Source: Bacillota bacterium (GTDB lineage Bacteria; Bacillota; Clostridia; Clostridiales; Clostridiaceae). Taken from it: 7,251 nt of DNA. Made by a program: the position numbers and the translations under genes. Below are positions 1 through 6,064 of this stretch, one piece after another. Numbering within the stretch: the first letter of the stretch is position 1; each line of letters begins with the position of its first letter. The notes under the pieces are model-generated. The model had not been told where the DNA came from, did not search any database, and was given only the letters and a program-made list of their open reading frames with translations. The DNA is taken from positions 1 through 7,251 of the forward strand of contig JAEZKY010000142.1 in assembly GCA_023435985.1 (NCBI GenBank), given 5' to 3'.

Positions 1-966
1 AGAATAAACAAAATCTGGTTCTCCAAATATAGCTATTCTCGCTTCTGCATTATATTTATGAGAATCAATCATAGCATCTAAATATCGCCCTCGTTTTTTT
101 ATATACTTTTCTGGAATCTCTTTTCCAGAAATTTCAGCTAATATTTTTAAGAAATTATCAGTATCTCTAAGACCTCTAGGCACGTTGATTCTATGATTTG
201 TTACTCCAAAAGCTTTTTCTAAATAGCTGCCAACAGAATATTCTTCCTTTATAAATGTAGACAGTTCTATTGTAGCTTTGGCGCCTCCCATATGTTTGAT
301 TTCGTCTATACTGGTTCCATTACTTGGCAGTCTATTATACTTTTTACTATGAACGCCATCTAAGTTTTCAGATATATCTGGAAATAATATATAATCTATA
401 TTAAAATCCTCTAGCATTGTCTTTAAATATCTAGTATCTGCACTACTTATTGGTCCAGTAACCACGTTCACTTTTTGATTTTTGGTACTATCCATTTCTG
501 TATTTTCAACTACCGCTCTTAATGCTGTAAAATATCCACCATATTGAGTTCCTCCATACCCTGGAGATTGTATTGGTATTAATTTAATCTTACTTTCAGG
601 ATGCTTTTCATAAAATATCTTAGATAATCTTTTTACATCTTCTCCAATGGTTTCAGCAAGACAAGTTGTCCCTATTCCTATCACCTCTGGATTATATAAT
701 TTAATTAAGTTTTCTACACCCTTAATTAAGTTATTTTCCCCTCCATACACAGTACCTTCTTCTGTCAGTGAAGATGAGGCAATATCTACAGGTTCATTAT
801 AATGAGTTGCCATATGTCTTCTAATATATGTGCTGCAGCCTTGTGAACCATGTAAAATCGTCATACAATTTTTAATTCCATAAAGTGCTGTAGCAACTCC
901 CATAGGCATACACATCTTACATGGGTTAACAGTTAGATTTACAAAACTTTCTTTAGCTGTCTTCAT
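1..966 (-). CDS. nifN: NifN, cofactor-assembly scaffold subunit (3' part outside window; possibly a NifN-B fusion)
   Basis: The frame is open for all 322 codons to the window edge, so the gene continues beyond position 1. NifN pairs with NifE in the cytoplasmic NifEN scaffold, where the NifB-made precursor matures into FeMo-cofactor. The protein is a NifK paralogue: LTVNPCKMCMPMG (residues 11-23), HGSQGC (39-44), GTTCLAETIGED (99-110) and FGEPDF near residue 315 match the NifK layout. Cys19, Cys44 and Cys102 align without gaps to the three P-cluster cysteines of NifK (Cys23, Cys48 and Cys106 of the NifK here), while the NifK P-cluster serine is replaced by glycine. The start is ATG at 966, beginning MKTAKESF, because AAAGGAG lies 10 bases upstream. 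It overlaps the nifE stop by 14 bp, implying translational coupling. In several clostridia this gene is a nifN-nifB fusion; the part that would show this is not in the window. NifN identity is firm, the fusion is inference. Confidence 0.95.
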   Translation of the reverse strand, partial: MKTAKESFVNLTVNPCKMCMPMGVATALYGIKNCMTILHGSQGCSTYIRRHMATHYNEPVDIASSSLTEEGTVYGGENNLIKGVENLIKLYNPEVIGIGTTCLAETIGEDVKRLSKIFYEKHPESKIKLIPIQSPGYGGTQYGGYFTALRAVVENTEMDSTKNQKVNVVTGPISSADTRYLKTMLEDFNIDYILFPDISENLDGVHSKKYNRLPSNGTSIDEIKHMGGAKATIELSTFIKEEYSVGSYLEKAFGVTNHRINVPRGLRDTDNFLKILAEISGKEIPEKYIKKRGRYLDAMIDSHKYNAEARIAIFGEPDFVYS

Positions 967-2317
967 TATCTTCACTCTCCTTTACATATTTCCATACAGG
1001 ACTGTTTATTGAAAGATTTATCTCTTTAGCAAAATTTACTGCTCCGATAAAGCCACCAAGAGGGTGCTTTCTTTCATGATTATGATCGCAAAATGCTACT
1101 CCTAATTTATAAGCAAGAGGCCTTTCCTTTACTCCTCCTACTAAAATATCAACATCCTGTTCAATCATAAATTTTTCCAATTCATAAGGATTTGCGTCAT
1201 CTAAAATTACAGTTCCTTCATTAACCAAGGAATTTATAATCTCATAATCTTCTTCCTTTCCAGTTTGTGTTCCAACCATTACTGTGTCTATTCCAAGTTC
1301 ATTAAATTGTTTTATCAAAGATATAGCTTTAAAACCGCCACCTACATATATAGCAGCTTTTTTGCCTTTTAAATTTTCTTTGTATTTATTTAAAATAGGC
1401 ATTATCTTTTCTTCTTCCTCTTTAACTAAAGCTTTAGTCCTTGCCATCATTTCTTCATCAATAAAAAGACTTGCTATTCTGATCAGAGAATTTTTAGTAT
1501 CTTCTAAACCAACAAAACTAATCTTAACGAATGGAATTTCCATTTCCATCTCCATTCTTTTTGCTAAATATGTCATGGAGCCTGCACATTGGACTACATT
1601 AAAGCTTGCACTGCTGGATTTAATTAATTTATCATAGCTTGCATCTCCAGTAATAGTTGATATTACTTTAACACCCATCTTACGTAGATACTCTTTGACA
1701 ATCCAAATTTCTCCTGCCAAATTAAAATCCCCAAGCATATTTATTCCTTTTTCTTTAGGTAATATATTTCTTGAAAATAAATTCATTAGTGCATTGCATG
1801 CCATTTTATAACCTTTAGATTTGTTTCCTGAAAAGCCTGGTGCCATTACAGGTATAACAGGTACTTTATACTTTTGCTCAGCCATTTTGCAAACAGCTTT
1901 AATATCATCACCTATTACTCCAACGATGCAGGTAGCATAAACAAAGATTAATTTAGGATTATGCTTTTCCATTATCCCTTCAATTGCAGCTGTTAGTTTC
2001 TTTTCTCCACCAAAAATAACATCCTGCTCACTTAAATCTGTTGAAAAACTATTTCTATATAAATCTTCACCACTTGAAAGACTTCCTCTTATATCCCAAG
2101 TATAGCTTGCACACCCTATTGGTCCATGAACTATGTGATATGCATCAGTTATTGGATTCAAAACTACTCTTGCACCACAATAAACACAAGCTCTTTGGCT
2201 GACTGAACCTGAGACACTATTTCCATCACACTTCATAGAATTTTTATTATTGCCTTCCTTAAAGCAAACGAAATCTTCTCTTTCTTCAAGAAGCGAATTA
2301 CTTATTCTCTTTTCCAT
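953..2317 (-). CDS. nifE: NifE, cofactor-assembly scaffold subunit
   Basis: NifE is the NifD-like half of the NifEN scaffold for FeMo-cofactor maturation. Counting from the chosen start the protein has 454 residues, normal for the family. The signature QRACVYCGARVVLNP (residues 42-56), HGPIGCASYTWDIRGS (64-79), ATCIVGVIGDD (129-139) and VVQCAGSMTY (241-250) are NifE-specific. Cys44, Cys69 and Cys130 match the NifE cysteines that bind the permanent [4Fe-4S] cluster. Cys244 matches the NifD cysteine that holds the cofactor. The NifD histidine-ligand motif HSYDYSGPY is replaced by DHNHERKHP around residue 413, as expected for a scaffold that must release its cofactor. An in-frame ATG at 2338 adds seven residues (MKGGANF) but has no Shine-Dalgarno sequence; the ATG at 2317 has AAAGGTGG 10 bases upstream and gives the typical start MEKRISNSLLEERE. 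It follows nifK after a long structured gap and overlaps nifN by 14 bp. Confidence 0.96.
   Translation of the reverse strand: MEKRISNSLLEEREDFVCFKEGNNKNSMKCDGNSVSGSVSQRACVYCGARVVLNPITDAYHIVHGPIGCASYTWDIRGSLSSGEDLYRNSFSTDLSEQDVIFGGEKKLTAAIEGIMEKHNPKLIFVYATCIVGVIGDDIKAVCKMAEQKYKVPVIPVMAPGFSGNKSKGYKMACNALMNLFSRNILPKEKGINMLGDFNLAGEIWIVKEYLRKMGVKVISTITGDASYDKLIKSSSASFNVVQCAGSMTYLAKRMEMEMEIPFVKISFVGLEDTKNSLIRIASLFIDEEMMARTKALVKEEEEKIMPILNKYKENLKGKKAAIYVGGGFKAISLIKQFNELGIDTVMVGTQTGKEEDYEIINSLVNEGTVILDDANPYELEKFMIEQDVDILVGGVKERPLAYKLGVAFCDHNHERKHPLGGFIGAVNFAKEINLSINSPVWKYVKESEDNEDS
977..983 (-). promoter_or_regulatory. Ribosome binding site of nifN
   Basis: AAAGGAG on the minus strand lies inside the last codons of nifE, 10 bases before ATG 966. 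It fixes the nifN start within the end of nifE and supports coupled translation of the two scaffold subunits. Confidence 0.8.
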
Positions 2318-2325
2318 AAAGTTTG

Positions 2326-2335
2326 CACCACCTTT
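2326..2335 (-). promoter_or_regulatory. Ribosome binding site deciding the nifE start
   Basis: AAAGGTGGTG on the minus strand is a near match to AAGGAGGTG. Its AAAGGTGG core ends 10 bases before the ATG at 2317. It lies inside the seven-codon extension that an ATG at 2338 would add, so it favours the 2317 start. The internal T makes it weaker than the other ribosome binding sites in the cluster. Confidence 0.6.
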
Positions 2336-2348
2336 CATAAATGTAAAA

Positions 2349-2393
2349 TTAAACTCTTGAATTTTTATGCTATTTAAAAAGCTTAGAGTTTAA
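2349..2393 (-). repeat. Inverted repeat in the nifE leader
   Basis: TTAAACTCT (2349-2357) and AGAGTTTAA (2385-2393) are perfect 9-bp inverted copies. Inside them TTTTTA (2362-2367) can pair with TAAAAA (2375-2380) around a 7-base loop. In RNA this would be an AT-rich stem ending about 30 bases before the chosen nifE start. It could affect mRNA stability or nifE translation; no function is shown by the sequence alone. Confidence 0.5.
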
Positions 2394-2404
2394 TAAAACC
2401 TGAA

Positions 2405-2490
2405 AATTAACAGTTAACAACGAACAGCTAACATTAAAAATATTATATATTCAGGCATTTTTCGTTAATTGTTAACTCTTAACTATTAAC
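2405..2490 (-). repeat. Heptad repeat (GTTAANN) in two arms that can fold as a long hairpin
   Basis: Read on the minus strand, 2490-2463 is four 7-base units of the form GTTAANA (the last is ATTAACG), and 2432-2405 is four more of the form GTTNNNT, for example GTTAACT and GTTAATT. Because GTTAAC is its own complement, the two arms also form an inverted repeat: 2464-2490 against 2406-2432 matches at 19 of 27 positions. In RNA of the nif sense strand five of the eight mismatches become G-U pairs, giving 24 of 27 paired around a 31-base loop. CCTGAA (2399-2404) and TTCAGG (2450-2455) bracket the nifE-proximal arm. It may be a dispersed clostridial intergenic repeat. Confidence 0.6.
2442..2468 (-). 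promoter_or_regulatory. Possible promoter for nifE-nifN
   Basis: A perfect -10 hexamer TATAAT (2442-2447) is preceded by TTAACG (2463-2468), four of six matches to a -35 box, but the spacer is only 15 bases. At 17 bases the hexamer would be AATTAA, which is poor. There is no TG extension before the -10. TATAAT is common by chance in such AT-rich DNA, so the call is weak. Its place, after the terminator-like hairpin and before nifE, is what makes it plausible. Confidence 0.3.
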
Positions 2491-2546
2491 TTGCTTTATC
2501 TTATTTCTTTAAATAATGATTTTTTGTTGTCTTTAAGAAAATTACA

Positions 2547-2560
2547 TTTCTTATAAGAAA
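2547..2560. promoter_or_regulatory. 14-bp perfect palindrome, possible operator or RNA hairpin
   Basis: TTTCTTATAAGAAA reads the same on both strands. It lies directly after the terminator-like hairpin in the direction of nif transcription. A dimeric repressor or activator could bind it, but I recognise no known operator consensus. Palindromes of A and T bases arise easily at this base composition. Confidence 0.3.
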
Positions 2561-2600
2561 AATGAGCAATTGCTATGCTTTAACATATACAATTGCTCAT
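2556..2600 (-). terminator. Probable intrinsic terminator or attenuator after nifK
   Basis: ATGAGCAATTG (2562-2572) and CAATTGCTCAT (2590-2600) are perfect 11-bp inverted copies. The stem continues past a small internal loop with TATG (2574-2577) pairing CATA (2584-2587), closing on a 6-base loop. In the nif direction the stem is followed by a run of five T (2558-2562, one of them in the stem) and then CTTATAAG. The stem has only four G-C pairs and the T run is short, so it may end only part of the transcripts from nifH-nifK, lowering nifE-nifN expression. It lies 94 bp past the nifK stop. Confidence 0.6.
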
Positions 2601-2693
2601 CATTGAGTTTATTTATAACAACACATATCTTGTATTTGAGGGGTATTATTTTGGTTAATACTTATATTATTTTGCACACCTTTAGATTTTAAT

Positions 2694-4058
2694 TTACATT
2701 ACTAATTCAAAATCTTCATCCTTAGAATCTCTATCCTGTCTATCCATTAATGCACCAAGCATTAATTCTAGTAATCTCATAGCACCTCTGTATCCAAATG
2801 TTGGCATATAAGAATGAACGTATCTGTCTAATACAGGGAAACCAATTCTAACTAATGGAATGTCTTCAGCTTTTGCTATATATTTACCATGAGTTCCACC
2901 CATTAATAAATCTACTGATTCATTCTTTATTAGTTGATGTAATTCAAAAAGATCAGTATCTTGTTTTGCAATACAGCCTTCAACGCCAAATTCATCAAAT
3001 AATTCTTTCATTTGCTTTTCAAATATATTGGATGGAGTTCCTGTAATTACATACTTAGGAATCATTCCAAGTTCTAGCAAGAATTTAGATAAAGCAATTA
3101 GTACATCTGGATCTCCATATAAAGCCACTTTTTTCTTATCATAATATGCATGAGAGTCAATCATTATATCAACTAATTGTCCTCTTTCTTCTTCGATTTC
3201 ATATGGAACTTCTTGTTTGCTAAACTTGCTTAATTCCATAATTAAGTCATCTGTAGCACCAACACCTATTGGCATTTTTAAAGTTGTATAAGGAACTTTA
3301 TATAGTTTTTCAAGTGTAGATGCACCTGCTTCAGAAGCAAAGCTTCCAAGCGCTAATGTTTTTTCGCAATCACCTAATTCAATAATATCTTGAATCTTTG
3401 TACCGCCCTTTGGATACATATCATATTTTCCAGTCATTGGAGCATCTAAAACTCCACTTGTATCTGGTAACATTGTAAAATCTACCCCCATAAGTTTTAA
3501 CAATCTCTTTACTTCACGCATATCACCAGGATTGACGAATCCAGGTATTACGCACATTTTCCCATTTTTCACTCCAGTTGTTTTAGATAAACCTTTAATG
3601 AAACCTGAAACCATATTAGAAAATCCAGTAATATGTGATCCAACATAACTTGGGGTATTTGCATGTAACACGTATTTTCCTTCTGGAATATCTATATCCT
3701 CAATAAAGCCTTTTAAGTCATCACCTATAGTTTCTGATAGACATGTAGTGTGAACAGCAATTATTTCTGGATCATACATATCAAAAATATTTTTTACGGC
3801 AGTTTTAATATTACTACCGCCACCAAATACGCATGCACCCTCACTAAATGATGAACTAGTTGCTATAGCTGGCTCCTTAAAATGTCTAGATAGAACTGTT
3901 CTGTGATATGAACAACATCCTTGTGATCCATGGCTGTGTGGCATACATCCATGAACTCCAAGAGCTGCATACATAGCACCAACAGGTTGACATGTTTTAC
4001 TAGGATTAATAGTAATAGCTTCTCTTTTCTTAATTTCTTTAGGAGTTAAATCTAACAT
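2694..4058 (-). CDS. nifK: NifK, nitrogenase MoFe protein beta subunit
   Basis: NifK forms the cytoplasmic alpha2-beta2 MoFe protein with NifD and shares the P-cluster, which relays electrons from NifH to FeMo-cofactor. At 454 residues it is close to the C. pasteurianum protein and lacks the N-terminal extension of about 50 residues seen in Azotobacter NifK. P-cluster ligands are visible: Cys23 in NPSKTCQPVGA, Cys48 in HGSQGCCSY and Cys106 in HTTCLSETIGDD. Ser137 in NTPSYVGSH matches the serine that ligates the oxidised P-cluster. FPVLDRYVHSY and GYRGAMRLLE (residues 407-431) are the usual C-terminal motifs. ATG 4058 shares one base with the nifD stop (TAATG), and GGAGGTGA lies just upstream inside nifD, so the two subunits are probably translated together in equal amounts. 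No gene for a delta subunit lies between nifD and nifK, which argues against a vanadium or iron-only enzyme. Confidence 0.98.
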   Translation of the reverse strand: MLDLTPKEIKKREAITINPSKTCQPVGAMYAALGVHGCMPHSHGSQGCCSYHRTVLSRHFKEPAIATSSSFSEGACVFGGGSNIKTAVKNIFDMYDPEIIAVHTTCLSETIGDDLKGFIEDIDIPEGKYVLHANTPSYVGSHITGFSNMVSGFIKGLSKTTGVKNGKMCVIPGFVNPGDMREVKRLLKLMGVDFTMLPDTSGVLDAPMTGKYDMYPKGGTKIQDIIELGDCEKTLALGSFASEAGASTLEKLYKVPYTTLKMPIGVGATDDLIMELSKFSKQEVPYEIEEERGQLVDIMIDSHAYYDKKKVALYGDPDVLIALSKFLLELGMIPKYVITGTPSNIFEKQMKELFDEFGVEGCIAKQDTDLFELHQLIKNESVDLLMGGTHGKYIAKAEDIPLVRIGFPVLDRYVHSYMPTFGYRGAMRLLELMLGALMDRQDRDSKDEDFELVM

Positions 4059-5644
4059 TATACCTCACCTCCAAATGTTCCTTCTAAAATTGATTCTGTT
4101 TTCCATGGAGCTACAGTGTATCCCCATGCTGGTGTATATAAACTCATAGTTAAATCTCTACCAAAGTTTACAGCACCTCTAAATCCTGCATAAGGTCCGC
4201 TATAATCATAGGAATGTAATTGTCTTGATAATACGCCACCTTTTTGAATTATATATTTATCCTTAATACCTGAAAAGAACATATCAACTTTTAATTGTTT
4301 AATAAATTCCTCAGTTTCAAAGTGATTTAAATCATCAACTACAATTGTACCTTTCTTCATATCTTTCATCATACCTGGATAGTATTCTAAATTAATGATT
4401 TCTTTCTTTAATTCTTCTAATTCTTCGTCAGTTTTTACTGGTCTGTATTTATCAGCAATCTTTTCTACTTCTAATACTTCAATGTTCTTTAAATCTGCAT
4501 CTTCAACTATAGTTGGTATAACTTCTCTACCTTCATAGTCATCTCTATGAGCAAATTCAAAACCTGCAATTAATGTTTCTACACCTAAATCATTTAATAA
4601 CATTTGATAATGATGAGACCTTGATCCCCCAACATATAAACCTGCAGTCTTTCCAGTAAGCTTACCTCTATAATATTCCATAGGTTCTTTAAGCTCTTCA
4701 AGTTCCTCTGCTATTACTTTTTCAGTTTTAGCTGTTATTTCTGGATCATTGAAGAATTTAGCCATATCTCTTAAAGTTCTTACTGTACAATCAACACCTA
4801 TAAAATCAACTTTTATCCATGCAGTTCCATATTGAATTTTCATCATTTCTGCTATATAATTAATTGAACGGTGGCACTGAACTAGATTTAATTCTGCACA
4901 ATGAGCTTTGCGTAAATCGTCAATACTACAATCACCAGTCATGACAGATATTACTTCATAGCCTATTTTATCAAGAATTCTTTCTATTTCCCAAGCGTCA
5001 CCACCTATGTTATATTCTCCAAGAATATTAACAGTGTGCTTGTTTGTTTTGTATTCTTGCGTACCTATTACTGATTTAATAAGTTTGTTATTTGCAATAT
5101 GGTGACCAGCTGATTGTGACACACCTTTGTATCCTTCACAAGGAAATGATATACAGTCAATTCCATATAATTTTTTTGTTTCTTCTGCAACAGCTGGAAG
5201 GTCATCTCCAATTAATCCAACTGGACATGTTGCACATATAAATATTGCTTTTGGATTAAATATATCTACAATTTCCTTAATTGCTTGTTTTAATTTCTTT
5301 TCTCCGCCGAATACTATATCACTTTCACCTAAATTTGTACTAAAACAATATTGAATAAAACTCCCATCACCTTTTTGTGGTAAAGCCTTATTTCGTCTTG
5401 TTCCCCATGAATAATATCCACATCCTATTGGTCCATGAGTTAAAACTACAATATCCTTTAATGGTCCAAGAACAACTCCTTTACATCCAGCATAACAACA
5501 TCCTCTATGTGTCATAACTCCTGGTATAGTTCTTCTATTTGCATCTATCTCCTGTGTTTCTTGTTCAAGTTCAAGCATATGTTTTTTTCTATTTTTGTAG
5601 ACTTTTGCACTATATTTGTCTAAAACGCTATCTACTTTACTCAT
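4058..5644 (-). CDS. nifD: NifD, nitrogenase MoFe protein alpha subunit
   Basis: NifD holds FeMo-cofactor, the site of N2 reduction, and half of each P-cluster. P-cluster cysteines are Cys49 (HRGCCYAGC), Cys75 (HGPIGCGYYSW) and Cys140 (ATCPVGLIGDD). Cofactor ligands are Cys257 (NLVQCHRSINYI) and His477 (QLHSYDYSGPYAG). Other active-site residues are present: Val57, Arg83, Gln177 and His181 (SQSAGHHIAN), and Arg342 (YVGGSRSHH), matching Val70, Arg96, Gln191, His195 and Arg359 of Azotobacter. The protein has 528 residues against about 490 in Azotobacter; the surplus is an acidic, lysine-rich insertion near residues 378-435, a hallmark of C. pasteurianum-type NifD. The start at 5644 has GGAGGTGA five bases upstream. 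It lies 17 bp after nifI2 and overlaps nifK by one base. The full set of cofactor ligands and lack of an anfG/vnfG neighbour support the molybdenum type. Confidence 0.98.
   Translation of the reverse strand: MSKVDSVLDKYSAKVYKNRKKHMLELEQETQEIDANRRTIPGVMTHRGCCYAGCKGVVLGPLKDIVVLTHGPIGCGYYSWGTRRNKALPQKGDGSFIQYCFSTNLGESDIVFGGEKKLKQAIKEIVDIFNPKAIFICATCPVGLIGDDLPAVAEETKKLYGIDCISFPCEGYKGVSQSAGHHIANNKLIKSVIGTQEYKTNKHTVNILGEYNIGGDAWEIERILDKIGYEVISVMTGDCSIDDLRKAHCAELNLVQCHRSINYIAEMMKIQYGTAWIKVDFIGVDCTVRTLRDMAKFFNDPEITAKTEKVIAEELEELKEPMEYYRGKLTGKTAGLYVGGSRSHHYQMLLNDLGVETLIAGFEFAHRDDYEGREVIPTIVEDADLKNIEVLEVEKIADKYRPVKTDEELEELKKEIINLEYYPGMMKDMKKGTIVVDDLNHFETEEFIKQLKVDMFFSGIKDKYIIQKGGVLSRQLHSYDYSGPYAGFRGAVNFGRDLTMSLYTPAWGYTVAPWKTESILEGTFGGEV
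4065..4072 (-). promoter_or_regulatory. Ribosome binding site of nifK inside nifD
   Basis: GGAGGTGA on the minus strand lies in the last codons of nifD, 6 bases before the nifK ATG. Together with the TAATG overlap it indicates strong, coupled re-initiation of translation on nifK. Confidence 0.85.
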
Positions 5645-5661
5645 TTTTTCACCTCCATATA

Positions 5662-6045
5662 TTAGATGGCTTCATCGCCTGCTTGTCCATCTCTTACTCT
5701 GTATACTTCTTCAACTGGTATTACAAATATCTTTCCATCTCCTGGAGTTCCAGTCGAATTCACATCAATTATTGTATCTATTACTGTTTTTACTTCTTCA
5801 TCTTTTACTACTAATGTAATAAATCTCTTAGGAATTAATCTTCCTCTTTCTGATAAGTTTTCTCCATATGGTGTTGGTGGTATTTCCCCAGCTTCCATAT
5901 AAGCTTCAACTAAAGCCTTATCTATAGATTTTTTACCTCTTCCAAGTACTTTTCTGCAAGTAATTGATGGGAAACCAGCTTCAGCAAGTGCTTCTTTAGT
6001 TTTATTAACTTTATTCAAACGAATAATACACATAACTTCTTTCAT
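5662..6045 (-). CDS. nifI2: NifI2, PII-like regulator of nitrogenase activity
   Basis: NifI2 belongs to the PII (GlnB) family and acts together with NifI1. In methanogens and other anaerobes the NifI1-NifI2 complex binds NifDK and blocks its interaction with NifH when nitrogen is plentiful; 2-oxoglutarate and ATP relieve this. The 127-residue protein starts with a PII beta strand (MKEVMCIIRLNK), has the VLGRGKK lead into the T-loop, a long T-loop (about residues 37-73, including PPTPYGENL), RFITLVVKDEEV, and the nucleotide-binding B-loop TGTPGDGKIFVIPVEEVY (98-115). The longer T-loop and the tail RVRDGQAGDEAI separate it from NifI1. A strong AGGAGGAG (6053-6060) lies 7 bases before ATG 6045. 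It is 19 bp after nifI1 and 17 bp before nifD, so it is co-expressed with its target. Placement between nifH and nifD distinguishes it from general GlnB or GlnK. Confidence 0.96.
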   Translation of the reverse strand: MKEVMCIIRLNKVNKTKEALAEAGFPSITCRKVLGRGKKSIDKALVEAYMEAGEIPPTPYGENLSERGRLIPKRFITLVVKDEEVKTVIDTIIDVNSTGTPGDGKIFVIPVEEVYRVRDGQAGDEAI

Positions 6046-6064
6046 AAAGCTACTCCTCCTAATT

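Larger units (their letters stand above)
2339..2693. other. nifK-nifE intergenic region, 355 bp, structured, no gene
   Basis: No convincing reading frame is present on either strand. In the direction of nif transcription it holds a weak 6-bp hairpin (GTATTA at 2643-2648 with TAATAC at 2656-2661), a terminator-like hairpin (2562-2600), a 14-bp palindrome (2547-2560), two arms of heptad repeats (2405-2432 and 2463-2490) around a possible -10 box, and an inverted repeat just before nifE (2349-2393). All other gene junctions here are 79 bp or less, so this gap is the break point between the structural genes and the assembly genes. Confidence 0.85.

Noticed and set aside
1284..1637. Plus-strand open frame of 117 codons
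   Set aside because: It is antisense to nifE, has no ribosome binding site and no recognisable domain; its hydrophobic look is a product of the complementary AT-rich codons.
2405..2490. Heptad repeats read as a CRISPR array
   Set aside because: The period is 7 bases with no unique spacers of 30 or so bases; this is a simple repeat, not an array.
2318..2693. Sigma-54 (-24/-12) promoter before nifE
   Set aside because: No TGGCAC-N5-TTGC-like sequence is present on the minus strand in the gap.
2855..3046. Plus-strand open frame of 63 codons opposite nifK
   Set aside because: It lies entirely within conserved nifK codons and shows no start signal or family resemblance.
4058..5644. Possibility of a vanadium or iron-only nitrogenase (vnfD/anfD)
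   Set aside because: No delta-subunit gene lies between the alpha and beta genes, and NifK, NifE and NifN of the molybdenum system are adjacent.
5127..5902. Plus-strand open frames opposite nifD and nifI2
   Set aside because: Their protein sequences are low-complexity shadows (Leu, Tyr, Phe, Ser rich) of clearly conserved genes on the other strand.
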